From Bacteroidales bacterium (GTDB taxonomy: Bacteria > Bacteroidota > Bacteroidia > Bacteroidales > UBA932): DNA of 64,000 bases. Shown one piece after another: positions 1 to 7,254 of this stretch. Made by a program: the position numbers and the translations under genes. How positions within the stretch are numbered: position 1 is the stretch's first letter; each line of letters starts with the position of its first letter. The stretch is taken from NCBI GenBank assembly GCA_017509755.1, contig JAFWOY010000010.1:1-64000 (forward strand). The letters are read 5' to 3'. A model generated the notes under the pieces. The model was given only the letters and a program-made list of their open reading frames with translations. It ran no database searches and was not told the DNA's origin.

Positions 1-87
1 AACTATTACAAGGCAAATAAACCTGAAGAGATGGCCCATGTAATAGCAGAGTTGACAAACGGATGCAGGACATCCGCAACGTATTGA
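1..87 (+). CDS. C-terminal tail of an unidentified protein (cut by window edge)
   Basis: An open frame enters from the left edge and closes with TGA at 85-87, giving 28 residues ending NGCRTSATY. The segment is too short for any family assignment. Its base composition is AT-richer than the decayed gene that follows. Confidence 0.3.
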   Translation, partial: NYYKANKPEEMAHVIAELTNGCRTSATY

Positions 88-121
88 GATAATGAACTTA
101 AAAATAGACTCAGAACTGTAA

Positions 122-594
122 AGAAAAATCAGGACGGGTCACTTCGCGGCCCAGCGCTGCCTGAAAGCCAACCCGGATAAGACCGCGGCGGTCAACTTCT
201 CGGGCGGCGAACGCAACGGCGTACTGAAGCTCTTCGAGAAGGCCGGGGCGGAGAACGCCTTCCTCTTCCCCGTCCACAACATCAGCGACGGCTTCGTCAG
301 CACCGGAACCTCCGTCGCCTGGTTCTCCCTCCTCGCCCGGGCGTTCCAGCCCGGCCTGGACCTGGATAAATACCTTGACGTGCCGGAGACCCCTGTCACG
401 ATGTGCCGCAATGACGGCACTCCACTCTCGGCGGCGGACTTCGCCGGCGTGAAGAACTATGTCGTCCTGCACGGAAGCTGGGGCATGCCCGTGGCCCACA
501 ACTTCGAAGGAGATGAAAGTCTTCTTCAGCGGCATCTGCGACGCCGTTCATGGACGACATGAAGCGCAGCGGCCCGCTGACCCTGCTGCCGTAG
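122..594 (+). pseudogene. Decayed gene of unknown function, at least two frameshifts
   Basis: A protein-like reading runs in frame 2 from about 122 (no start codon) and includes FLFPVHNISDGFVSTGTSVA and KNYVVLHGSWGMP. Around 490 the sensible reading moves to frame 3 (MKVFFSGICDA) and around 530 to frame 1 (PFMDDMKRSGPLTLLP, TAG at 592-594). The GC-rich codon use matches real genes in the window, but there is no intact start and the frame is broken twice. I read this as the 3' part of a degraded gene. I do not recognise the family. Confidence 0.45.
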
Positions 595-597
595 AGA

Positions 598-636
598 CAA
601 AAAAACCGCCGGACCTTTTGCAAGATCCGGCGGTTA
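598..636 (-). terminator. Rho-independent terminator of the sigma-factor gene
   Basis: On the minus strand a 9-bp GC-rich stem (accgccgga at 605-613 with tccggcggt at 626-634) is followed by a run of seven or more T. It lies 16 bases after the stop codon of the sigma-like gene and fits intrinsic termination. Confidence 0.75.
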
Positions 637-651
637 AGCCGTGAGTGACAC

Positions 652-1269
652 CTATGCCGCTATGCCCATCTCCCTGAGGGTTCCGCCGAGCTGTCCAGCG
701 AGGTCCTTGCGCCCTCTGCACAGAAGGACGGAGACCTTGTTGGCGTCCCAGCCGGTGATCTCTGCGATCTCACGCGGCTTGAACCCCTCACCTGCCAGCC
801 TGAGGACCATCCCGCGACTCCCGCAGAGCTTTGCGAAGGCACCGTCGATTTCGTCGAGGGTCTCCTTCATGCGAAGGTCGCGGTCCGTCTCAAACTCGTC
901 GCCCCTATAGCCAGCGATCTGAGCAGAAACGTACTCCTGGCCATCCTTGTCCTCCCAGGTGAAGGAGTCGAACATAGCTGTCCGCTTCTTTTCGCGACGC
1001 TGAAAGTCAATCAGGTAGTGCAGCGCAATCCTACTGACCAGCGTCTTCAGGGAAGCCTTCCTGGAGTCGAACCGGTGGATTCCCTCCAGGGATCGGCACA
1101 CCGTCTCGTTGAACAGGTCATCCAGCTCCAGCGTCGGGAAATGTCTTTTGCTTGTGCGATAGAGTACCTCAGCAGCGGTACGGGCTGCGTTGATGACGTC
1201 CTGCGAGCGGACGGACTCATCGTTGGTGGTCTTATACGTGGCGTTGGTGTTGTCGTAGAAATTCTTCAT
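652..1269 (-). CDS. ECF-like RNA polymerase sigma factor (sigma-70 family)
   Basis: The product has 205 residues and the two-domain layout of a small sigma-70 factor. Region 2 spans roughly residues 45-100, with DDLFNETVCRSLEGI followed by ASLKTLVSRIALHYLIDFQR as the -10 recognition and core-binding helices. Region 4 spans about 150-200, with a helix-turn-helix read as FKPREIAEITGWDANKVSVL. No anti-sigma factor or SusCD pair is adjacent, so the usual Bacteroidetes pairing is missing. The start at 1269 is chosen because the upstream frame has no better ATG. Promoter specificity and target genes cannot be told from the sequence. An inverted repeat (1332-1343 with 1374-1385) lies upstream and could take part in its control. 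Confidence 0.75.
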   Translation of the reverse strand: MKNFYDNTNATYKTTNDESVRSQDVINAARTAAEVLYRTSKRHFPTLELDDLFNETVCRSLEGIHRFDSRKASLKTLVSRIALHYLIDFQRREKKRTAMFDSFTWEDKDGQEYVSAQIAGYRGDEFETDRDLRMKETLDEIDGAFAKLCGSRGMVLRLAGEGFKPREIAEITGWDANKVSVLLCRGRKDLAGQLGGTLREMGIAA

Positions 1270-1331
1270 GTCTCATCTGTGTTCAGGTTGATGTTGCTGC
1301 TCTGGCCCGAAGCTGGGCGTTAAAGCGTGAT

Positions 1332-1385
1332 CGAAGGGTTTCGTCCGCAATAACGTGAATAAAAAATGTGCATCGAAACCTTTCG
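1332..1385. repeat. Inverted repeat upstream of the sigma-factor gene
   Basis: cgaagggtttcg (1332-1343) and cgaaacctttcg (1374-1385) are inverted copies with 11 of 12 bases matching, separated by 30 bases. The pair lies in the 276-base gap between the sigma gene and the next ORF. An operator or transcript hairpin is possible. Nothing else is recognisable in this gap. Confidence 0.4.
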
Positions 1386-1566
1386 GCGGCGTCAACCACG
1401 TCGCAGATGATGGCTGTCAAAGAACTATTCCAACTCTCTCACTAATAAACTTACCGGCGGATGGCAGAATCCTTTCACTATCCCGTCCAACCGGAATTAA
1501 AATAGTTACAAATTCTATGCCTTTCAGTGGCAGTCCATCATTGATTTGGTGGCAGACAAGCACACC

Positions 1567-2214
1567 ATGCGCAGGATGGCAGAATACCGTATGCATTCGG
1601 GCATAACCTATATGCGCGATGAACTATTCCTTTATCTGGCGGACCACTGGGTAGTCAGATCCGAGCTGAATCTGGACTATGCTAACTCCGTAGACCGGGG
1701 TCGTCTGGAAACCCTGCTTCAGGAAGCGGTCTTCGATGTAAACCGGCATGGGGACAGATGCCTGACAGTCGATCTGGACGGATACTCCATCCGTCTGAAG
1801 ATGGAAGAAAAGGGCCATACGCGTATCTGCCCCAACACTCCCCTGCTCCAGGGTGTATGTGTCAACCTCAGGGAAGAGTCCATCGTCGTGCTGCTGCGGT
1901 TCATCGGGGAAGCGATGCCCGTTATGGAAGATATGGCTGAAGACATCGTCTTGGAGAAGCAGCAGGAAACTGCGGTATCGACAATCTATGGGCAAGTGCT
2001 GCGCATCAAGTTGGACGAACTCGGCGCGCAGTACTCCATGGAGGCCGACGAGAAGTTCATCATGGTCAACGTGCGGTTGAAGCCGGACCACCAGCTCCGT
2101 TTCTGCGTTCGTTCGGAGCAAGCACGGGAGATGGCCGACAAGGTCGAGGGACTCATCGCCGCCGCCAACCTGCTCAATGGCGAATACTGGACTACCGGCA
2201 TGCGTATCGTTTAA
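1567..2214 (+). CDS. Hypothetical protein, about 215 residues
   Basis: A soluble acidic protein with no signal peptide or membrane segment. I do not recognise a family. The frame is open upstream of the first ATG (back to 1501), so translation could begin at the TTG at 1546 or the ATG at 1567; the latter is used. Composition is mixed alpha/beta, with MEDMAEDIVLEKQQETAVST as a likely helix in the middle and a charged C-terminal helix (SEQAREMADKVEGLIAAANL). It ends 89 bases before the glycyl radical enzyme gene but shows no evident functional link to it. Confidence 0.6.
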   Translation: MRRMAEYRMHSGITYMRDELFLYLADHWVVRSELNLDYANSVDRGRLETLLQEAVFDVNRHGDRCLTVDLDGYSIRLKMEEKGHTRICPNTPLLQGVCVNLREESIVVLLRFIGEAMPVMEDMAEDIVLEKQQETAVSTIYGQVLRIKLDELGAQYSMEADEKFIMVNVRLKPDHQLRFCVRSEQAREMADKVEGLIAAANLLNGEYWTTGMRIV

Positions 2215-2276
2215 GCGGAACCGGCCTGGATCGCAAAGAAGTCACGATTTCTGAAGGAAGGATGGAAAAATAATCG

Positions 2277-2284
2277 TATCTTCG
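2277..2284 (+). promoter_or_regulatory. Candidate -7 element for the glycyl radical enzyme
   Basis: TATCTTCG differs by one base from the Bacteroidetes TAnnTTTG consensus and sits 20 bases ahead of the start codon at 2304. Confidence 0.4.
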
Positions 2285-2303
2285 AAAGTTTTCAGCTATT
2301 GCC

Positions 2304-4703
2304 ATGAATTTTTCCATCCGATATCCGGCCAACGACGGCGGCATGAACGAGCGCGTCCGGCGCCTGCGCCGCGAGAGTGTCGAAACACCTGCCACACTTT
2401 CCATCGAGCGGGCGCTCATCGAGACCGCTTTTTATAAAGAGAATTACGGGAAATATCCGATTGCGATCCTGCGAGCCCGGAACTTCTATGAAATCTGCGC
2501 GAAGAAGACCCTGTATATCGGGCCCGACGAGTTGATTGTCGGCGAGCGCGGCCCGCGGCCGAAGGCCGTCCCGACCTTCCCGGAACTGACCTGCCACAGC
2601 GTAGAAGACCTGCACGTGCTGGATACCCGTGAGCTCCAGACTTATCACATCAGCCAGGAAGACATCGACACGTACCAGCGGGAGGTCATCCCCTATTGGA
2701 AGGGCAAGACGCAGCGCGAGCGGATCTTCAACCACGTTTCCAAAGAATGGGAGGAAGCCTACCACGCGGGCGTATTCACAGAGTTCATGGAGCAGCGCGC
2801 TGCCGGCCATACTGCCATGGACGGGAAAATGTACCGCACCGGCCTGCTGGACCTGAAGGAACGCATCCGCGCAAGGATTGAAGCGCTCGACTACATCAAC
2901 GATCCCGAAGCGACCGACAAACAGCAGGAACTCGAGGCCATGGACATTTCCTGCGACGCCGCCATCCTGCTGGCCGAGCGGCATGCCGCCCTGGCGGAGG
3001 AGATGGCAGCCGCCGAGACCAATCCGGTGCGCCGCGCGGAACTCGAGAAGATTGCCTCCGTCTGTCACCGGGTCCCCGCCCACGCACCCCGCGACCTCTG
3101 GGAGGCCATCCAGATGTACTGGTTCGTCCACCTGGGCACCGTGACCGAACTCAACGGCTGGGACAGCATGAACCCCGGACATATCGACCAGCATCTGTAT
3201 CCATTTTACAAGAAAGGCCTGGATGAGGGCACGCTGACCCGCGAGCAGGCGAAAGAGCTGCTCAGCTGCCTGTGGATCAAATTCAACAACCAGCCCGCCC
3301 CGCCGAAAGTGGGCATTACGGCCCGGGAATCGGGTACCTACAACGACTTTACCAACATCAACATCGGCGGCATCGACCGCGAAGGCCGCAATGCCGTCAA
3401 CGAGCTGTCGTACATGATGCTGGAAATCCAGGAGGAACTGCACGAACTGCAGCCCGGCCTGTCCATCCATATTGCGGAAAACACGCCGGACGAATTCCTG
3501 GAAGCCGGCATCAAAGTCATCCGGCAGGGCAACGGCTACCCGTCGATCTTCAATCCGGACACGTATGTACAGGAACTGGTGCGGCAAGGCAAATCGCTGG
3601 AGGACGCGCGGGAAGGCGGTTGTTCAGGCTGCATAGAGGTAGGTGCTTTCGGCAAGGAAGCCTATCTGCTGACCGGCTACCTCAACACGCCGAAGATTCT
3701 GGAAATCACACTAAACAACGGCGTTGACCCCGAGACGGGCAAGAAGCTGGGACTGGAAACCGGCGATTCCCGCACCTTCCGGTCCTTCGAGGAACTCTAC
3801 GAGGCCTGGCGGCGGCAGATGGTCTATTTCGTCAATTTGAAACTCTCGGTCAACAACTACATCGAGCGGATGTTCTCGCTCTATGCGCCGGCGACCTTCC
3901 TGAGCCTCTTTATCGACGACTGCATTGAGAAAGGACGCGATTATTACAGCGGTGGCGCCCGCTACAACACGACCTATATCCAGTGCACGGGGCTGGGAAC
4001 CATCACCGACTGTCTGGCCGTCCTCAAGAAGCACGTTTTCGAAGAGGGCCGCTTCACGATGGATCAGCTGCTCTCGGCTGTCGCGCGGAATTTCGAAGGC
4101 GAAGAGAAACTCCGCCAGTGGATCCGCAACCATACGCCCTTCTTCGGCAACGACGATCCCTATGCCGACCAGATTGCCGTCCGCGTGTATGACGACCTGG
4201 TGAAGGCCATCGAAGGACGGCCCAACACCCGCGGCGGCAAGACCTGCCTGAACATGCTTTCGACAACCTGCCACAACTATTTCGGCCAGGTCTGCGGCGC
4301 TTCGGTCAACGGCCGCTTCGCCCATTTCGCCATCAGCGACGGCACCTCCCCTGCCCACGGTTCCGACACCCACGGTCCCACCGCTGTCGTCCGCTCGCTC
4401 GGAAAACTCGACCAGACCCGCAGCGGCGGCACCCTGCTGAACGTCCGCTTCGTCCCGTCCCTGTTGAAGACCGATGCCGATGTCCGCAAACTGGGCAGCC
4501 TCATCCGGGAGTATTTCCATCTGGGCGGCCACCATATCCAGTTCAACATCGTGGATACGGCCACCCTGCGCGAAGCCCAACAGCATCCCGACGACTACCG
4601 CGACCTCCTGGTCCGCGTCGCCGGCTACTCCGACTACTTCAACGACATGACCTGCCAGCTTCAGGAAGAAATCATCGCCCGCACGGAGAACGACGAACTC
4701 TGA
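2304..4703 (+). CDS. hypD: Glycyl radical enzyme, trans-4-hydroxy-L-proline dehydratase (HypD) type
   Basis: 799 residues, the usual length for a pyruvate formate-lyase-like radical enzyme. The thiyl-radical site is Cys443 in GGCSGCIEVG, with the general base Glu445 two residues on. The glycyl radical site is Gly774 in RVAGYSDYF near the C-terminus. From memory of Clostridioides difficile HypD (Cys434, Glu436, Gly765) the offset is a constant nine residues. Tyr459 (GY in KEAYLLTGY), the YNDFTNINIGG segment, WDSMNPG and MLSTTCH line up with substrate-pocket segments of that enzyme. The family removes water from trans-4-hydroxyproline to give pyrroline-5-carboxylate under anoxia. No radical-SAM activase and no pyrroline-5-carboxylate reductase is adjacent. 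An alternative start is the ATG at 2343 (MNERVRRLRRES), which matches the family N-terminus better. A related dehydratase with another substrate is not excluded. Confidence 0.82.
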   Translation: MNFSIRYPANDGGMNERVRRLRRESVETPATLSIERALIETAFYKENYGKYPIAILRARNFYEICAKKTLYIGPDELIVGERGPRPKAVPTFPELTCHSVEDLHVLDTRELQTYHISQEDIDTYQREVIPYWKGKTQRERIFNHVSKEWEEAYHAGVFTEFMEQRAAGHTAMDGKMYRTGLLDLKERIRARIEALDYINDPEATDKQQELEAMDISCDAAILLAERHAALAEEMAAAETNPVRRAELEKIASVCHRVPAHAPRDLWEAIQMYWFVHLGTVTELNGWDSMNPGHIDQHLYPFYKKGLDEGTLTREQAKELLSCLWIKFNNQPAPPKVGITARESGTYNDFTNINIGGIDREGRNAVNELSYMMLEIQEELHELQPGLSIHIAENTPDEFLEAGIKVIRQGNGYPSIFNPDTYVQELVRQGKSLEDAREGGCSGCIEVGAFGKEAYLLTGYLNTPKILEITLNNGVDPETGKKLGLETGDSRTFRSFEELYEAWRRQMVYFVNLKLSVNNYIERMFSLYAPATFLSLFIDDCIEKGRDYYSGGARYNTTYIQCTGLGTITDCLAVLKKHVFEEGRFTMDQLLSAVARNFEGEEKLRQWIRNHTPFFGNDDPYADQIAVRVYDDLVKAIEGRPNTRGGKTCLNMLSTTCHNYFGQVCGASVNGRFAHFAISDGTSPAHGSDTHGPTAVVRSLGKLDQTRSGGTLLNVRFVPSLLKTDADVRKLGSLIREYFHLGGHHIQFNIVDTATLREAQQHPDDYRDLLVRVAGYSDYFNDMTCQLQEEIIARTENDEL

Positions 4704-4720
4704 TTCATTGGACAATCGTT

Positions 4721-4855
4721 TCCGTCCGGGAGGATATAGGCTGGTAAGACCTTAGCCACCCTCGGCTATTAGAGGGAGGGGCCCGCCGCTTTTGCGGTGG
4801 GAGGGGTCTCGCCCAAGGCGAGACGGTCTTACCAGCCTATATCCTCCCGGACGGA
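4721..4855. repeat. 135-bp palindromic element (MITE/BIME-like) between convergent genes
   Basis: A perfect 31-bp inverted repeat (4721-4751 with 4825-4855) encloses 73 bases that themselves fold into at least three hairpins: tagcc/ggcta around 4753-4768, cccgccgc/gcggtggg around 4782-4801, and gtctcgcc/ggcgagac around 4806-4824. The whole could form a cloverleaf. It lies in the 163-base gap between two convergent genes, where it can act as a bidirectional terminator. It encodes no protein. The 15-mer tagccaccctcggct (4753-4767) recurs inverted at 16106-16120. Confidence 0.8.
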
Positions 4856-4866
4856 GTGGTGCAGAA

Positions 4867-5670
4867 TCAGAAGCTGAACTTGTAACCGATGCAGATGTTC
4901 GTCATGAAGGATCGGTCGTAGGAGAGCGACTTGAGTTTCGTGCCTTCGGCGTTGGTGTCGATGTTCTTGTCGTAACAGTAATCGCTCAGCAGCGAGAAAT
5001 CGATGGCGTGCTGCTTGCTGAGCTTCCATTCAAGTCCCACGACCCCGCGGAGACGATTGAAATACGCATCCGTGTAACCCGTGAAACTGTAGTTGGAGAA
5101 AGAAGTGCCGTTCCAGCTGGCCGTGCAGGCCGGATCGTTGAATACCGTCCGCGCCTCAATGTATGCATACGGAGAAACCGAAAGGAAGCCTTTGTATTCC
5201 ACCTTCAGCCGGCTCTTCAGCGTGAGAGCATTCGGATTGTTCTGATAGATGTTCATGTCATCGGGATTGCGGTGCGTCAGCTGCAGGCGCTCCTTCAGGG
5301 AAAAATTCCAGTCCCCGACCCGGAAACCGCCCCGGACATCCGCGTAAACGCGGTGCCGCGGCGACCAGGCGCCGGAAGACTTGAGCTTGTCGATGAAAAG
5401 ATAACCGCCTCCCACCTTCAGGTAAGGATTGACCTTGTAGGTGATGCTGGCATCCGCCTGCCAGCGGCCGAAGGTCGCAAACTGGTCACTCATGCGGATT
5501 TCTGCGTCGACGGCCAGATGAAGACCCTTAGCCAGTTTCTTGTCGGCCGTCACGGAGAAACGGCCGCCGAGATCGGTGGTCAGTTCATTGACCGGTATGG
5601 TATAGGACTCCTGTCCCCAGGCCAGCAGCGGCAATACCGCCGACAGGCAAAGAATCCAAATCTTTTTCAT
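4867..5670 (-). CDS. DUF2490 family outer-membrane beta-barrel protein
   Basis: 267 residues with an N-terminal type I signal peptide (MKKIWILCLSAVLPLLAWGQ). The mature part is a series of amphipathic strands ending in the aromatic C-terminal strand ICIGYKFSF, typical of an outer-membrane barrel. Strand patterns such as WQADASITYKVNPYLKVGGG and RHRVYADVRGGFRVGDWNFS match DUF2490. The molecular function of that family is unknown. It is the last gene of the envelope operon, four bases after the DUF4956 gene, so it may be the outer-membrane partner of the VTC/DUF4956 pair. Confidence 0.75.
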   Translation of the reverse strand: MKKIWILCLSAVLPLLAWGQESYTIPVNELTTDLGGRFSVTADKKLAKGLHLAVDAEIRMSDQFATFGRWQADASITYKVNPYLKVGGGYLFIDKLKSSGAWSPRHRVYADVRGGFRVGDWNFSLKERLQLTHRNPDDMNIYQNNPNALTLKSRLKVEYKGFLSVSPYAYIEARTVFNDPACTASWNGTSFSNYSFTGYTDAYFNRLRGVVGLEWKLSKQHAIDFSLLSDYCYDKNIDTNAEGTKLKSLSYDRSFMTNICIGYKFSF

Positions 5671-5674
5671 ACGC

Positions 5675-6442
5675 TTACTGTTCTACGAAATCCCTGGCCT
5701 TGGTCAGGGTGTCGATCGAAGCGGATTGCCCCTTCTCCAATGTATAATATACTTTGATGAATGCCGCATCCCGGAGGAAATCCACGTGACCGATCTCCAC
5801 GCCGTCCACTTTCAGGCCGGTACGTTTCTCCAGGTCGGCAATCAGTTCGGCACGGCGCTCCGGCACGATGAGTTCAATGCGGTCGTAGAGCACGAGCTTG
5901 GCCGAGGTATGCTTAAGCAGCCGTTCGCTCTCCAGCACCCAGATCAGGCAGATGACCAACAGGTTCGAAAGGACCGTGACGCCGGTGACACCCAGATTGA
6001 GCTCGTAATGCGGGTCGGATCCCGTCGCACCGACCAGCTTGTAGATTGGCGCCAGGCCGTTGACGGCAGCCAGGGCGATGATCACGAACAGATAGGTCAT
6101 CTCGCGGATCGGGACTGTCTCGGTGCGGTAGCGGATTACGCCGAAAATGGCGAAAAGGCCCAGCGTCAGCCCCACCCCGACTTCCACATTGCCCATGACA
6201 TAGAGCAGCATCAGCATGGCGGAAGAGAAGACCATGAAGGTGAAATAATAGTCGCGGCGGCGGCTCTTCCGATAGTAGAAGAACTGGACCAGGATCCAGC
6301 AGACCACCAGGTTGAGCAGGAAACGGATGGCCAGTTCGGCCAGGCTTTGGGGCGTGGTCATCATCGCATCGGTGATGGACTGTACGTCGAACAGTTCTTC
6401 GTCGGCGAGCGTATAGTCGCCCAGATCTTGCAGAGGTATCAT
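5675..6442 (-). CDS. DUF4956 domain-containing inner-membrane protein
   Basis: 255 residues. Three to four membrane segments lie between about residues 40 and 165 (for example LAIRFLLNLVVCWILVQFF, FTFMVFSSAMLMLLYVMG and MTYLFVIIALAAVNGLAPI). The signature GLFAIFGVIRYRTETVPIREM between them is the DUF4956 hallmark. A soluble ferredoxin-like region with DLEKRTGLKVDGVEIGHVDF follows at the C-terminus. Its ATG overlaps the stop of the VTC gene by four bases, implying coupled translation. In many genomes DUF4956 is the regular neighbour of VTC-domain proteins; its biochemical role is not established. Confidence 0.82.
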   Translation of the reverse strand: MIPLQDLGDYTLADEELFDVQSITDAMMTTPQSLAELAIRFLLNLVVCWILVQFFYYRKSRRRDYYFTFMVFSSAMLMLLYVMGNVEVGVGLTLGLFAIFGVIRYRTETVPIREMTYLFVIIALAAVNGLAPIYKLVGATGSDPHYELNLGVTGVTVLSNLLVICLIWVLESERLLKHTSAKLVLYDRIELIVPERRAELIADLEKRTGLKVDGVEIGHVDFLRDAAFIKVYYTLEKGQSASIDTLTKARDFVEQ

Positions 6443-7236
6443 AGTACGTGGATTTTATGATTGATTGTTTTTTCGATGTTACGGATTTTGACTTTGAAGC
6501 GCCCGCTGCGGGCAGCAGGGTCCGTGAGGGTGACGGCCACGCAGTACTTGCTGATGCGCGCCTGCTTGACGCGGTGGTCGAGCAGGATGCCGCGCATCTG
6601 GCTGTCAGCGCGTCCGTCCTGCTTGAGTTCGATGATGACCGCGTCGCGGAGCGAAGCCTCCCTTCCGGTCCGGAAATTCCGGAACTGCAGGCAGGTATCG
6701 ATGGTCAGTCGTTCGGTCATGGCAGGATTCACGAGTGTAATGCGGCTGAACAGCGTTTCCAGGACCGGCGAGAGTTCATCGGCCGTAAACCAGGATTTCT
6801 GCGACAGGTAATCGCAGGCGGCCGCGTCGCCGTGGAAATCCTGCAGTTCCGACAAGGGGATGGCAATCCGTTTCTTGCTGGTGCGCCCTTTGTTGTTCTT
6901 GCGTTTGATTTCCAGAAAAGTCAAGCCGGAATTCACATAGCTGCGCGTCCGGACTTTCTGGCGTTTCAGCCGCCGGTTGTGATGGTCGCTGAACATCTTG
7001 AGCGCGGCCGTGTCAAAATAGACGGAGTCATAGGGAGCGATTTTCTCCCCCTCTGTCTCCAGGGCCCGATAGCCAGCCCGGGCCGCATCCCGAAGTATCT
7101 CCACCAGATGGGCCTCATCGGTGAGATACTTCGAATCGACACGGTTCATCAGCTTGATGGCATCCATCTCGTCGAGCGATATGGGGGCCAGGGCCGTGAG
7201 CGGTTCCTGTAGGGAAATATGATGGATTTCAGGCAT
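6439..7236 (-). CDS. VTC-domain protein, putative polyphosphate polymerase
   Basis: 265 residues, the size of a stand-alone VTC (CYTH-like triphosphate tunnel) domain. Conserved basic and acidic strand motifs are present: RVDSKYLT, KRQKVRTRSYV, FLEIKRKNNKGRTSKKRI, AVIIELKQD and the closing RISKYC. In yeast Vtc4 this fold polymerises ATP gamma-phosphate into polyphosphate. Bacterial copies are annotated by homology and direct activity evidence is thin. There is no signal peptide, so the enzyme is cytoplasmic and probably docks on the DUF4956 membrane protein encoded by the overlapping next gene. It follows the large beta-helix gene by 18 bases. Confidence 0.8.
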   Translation of the reverse strand: MPEIHHISLQEPLTALAPISLDEMDAIKLMNRVDSKYLTDEAHLVEILRDAARAGYRALETEGEKIAPYDSVYFDTAALKMFSDHHNRRLKRQKVRTRSYVNSGLTFLEIKRKNNKGRTSKKRIAIPLSELQDFHGDAAACDYLSQKSWFTADELSPVLETLFSRITLVNPAMTERLTIDTCLQFRNFRTGREASLRDAVIIELKQDGRADSQMRGILLDHRVKQARISKYCVAVTLTDPAARSGRFKVKIRNIEKTINHKIHVL

Positions 7237-7254
7237 ACTTGTCCGCTCGTGTGA

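Noticed and set aside
2292..3587. 431-codon minus-strand open frame
   Set aside because: Antisense to the glycyl radical enzyme, which keeps all active-site motifs.
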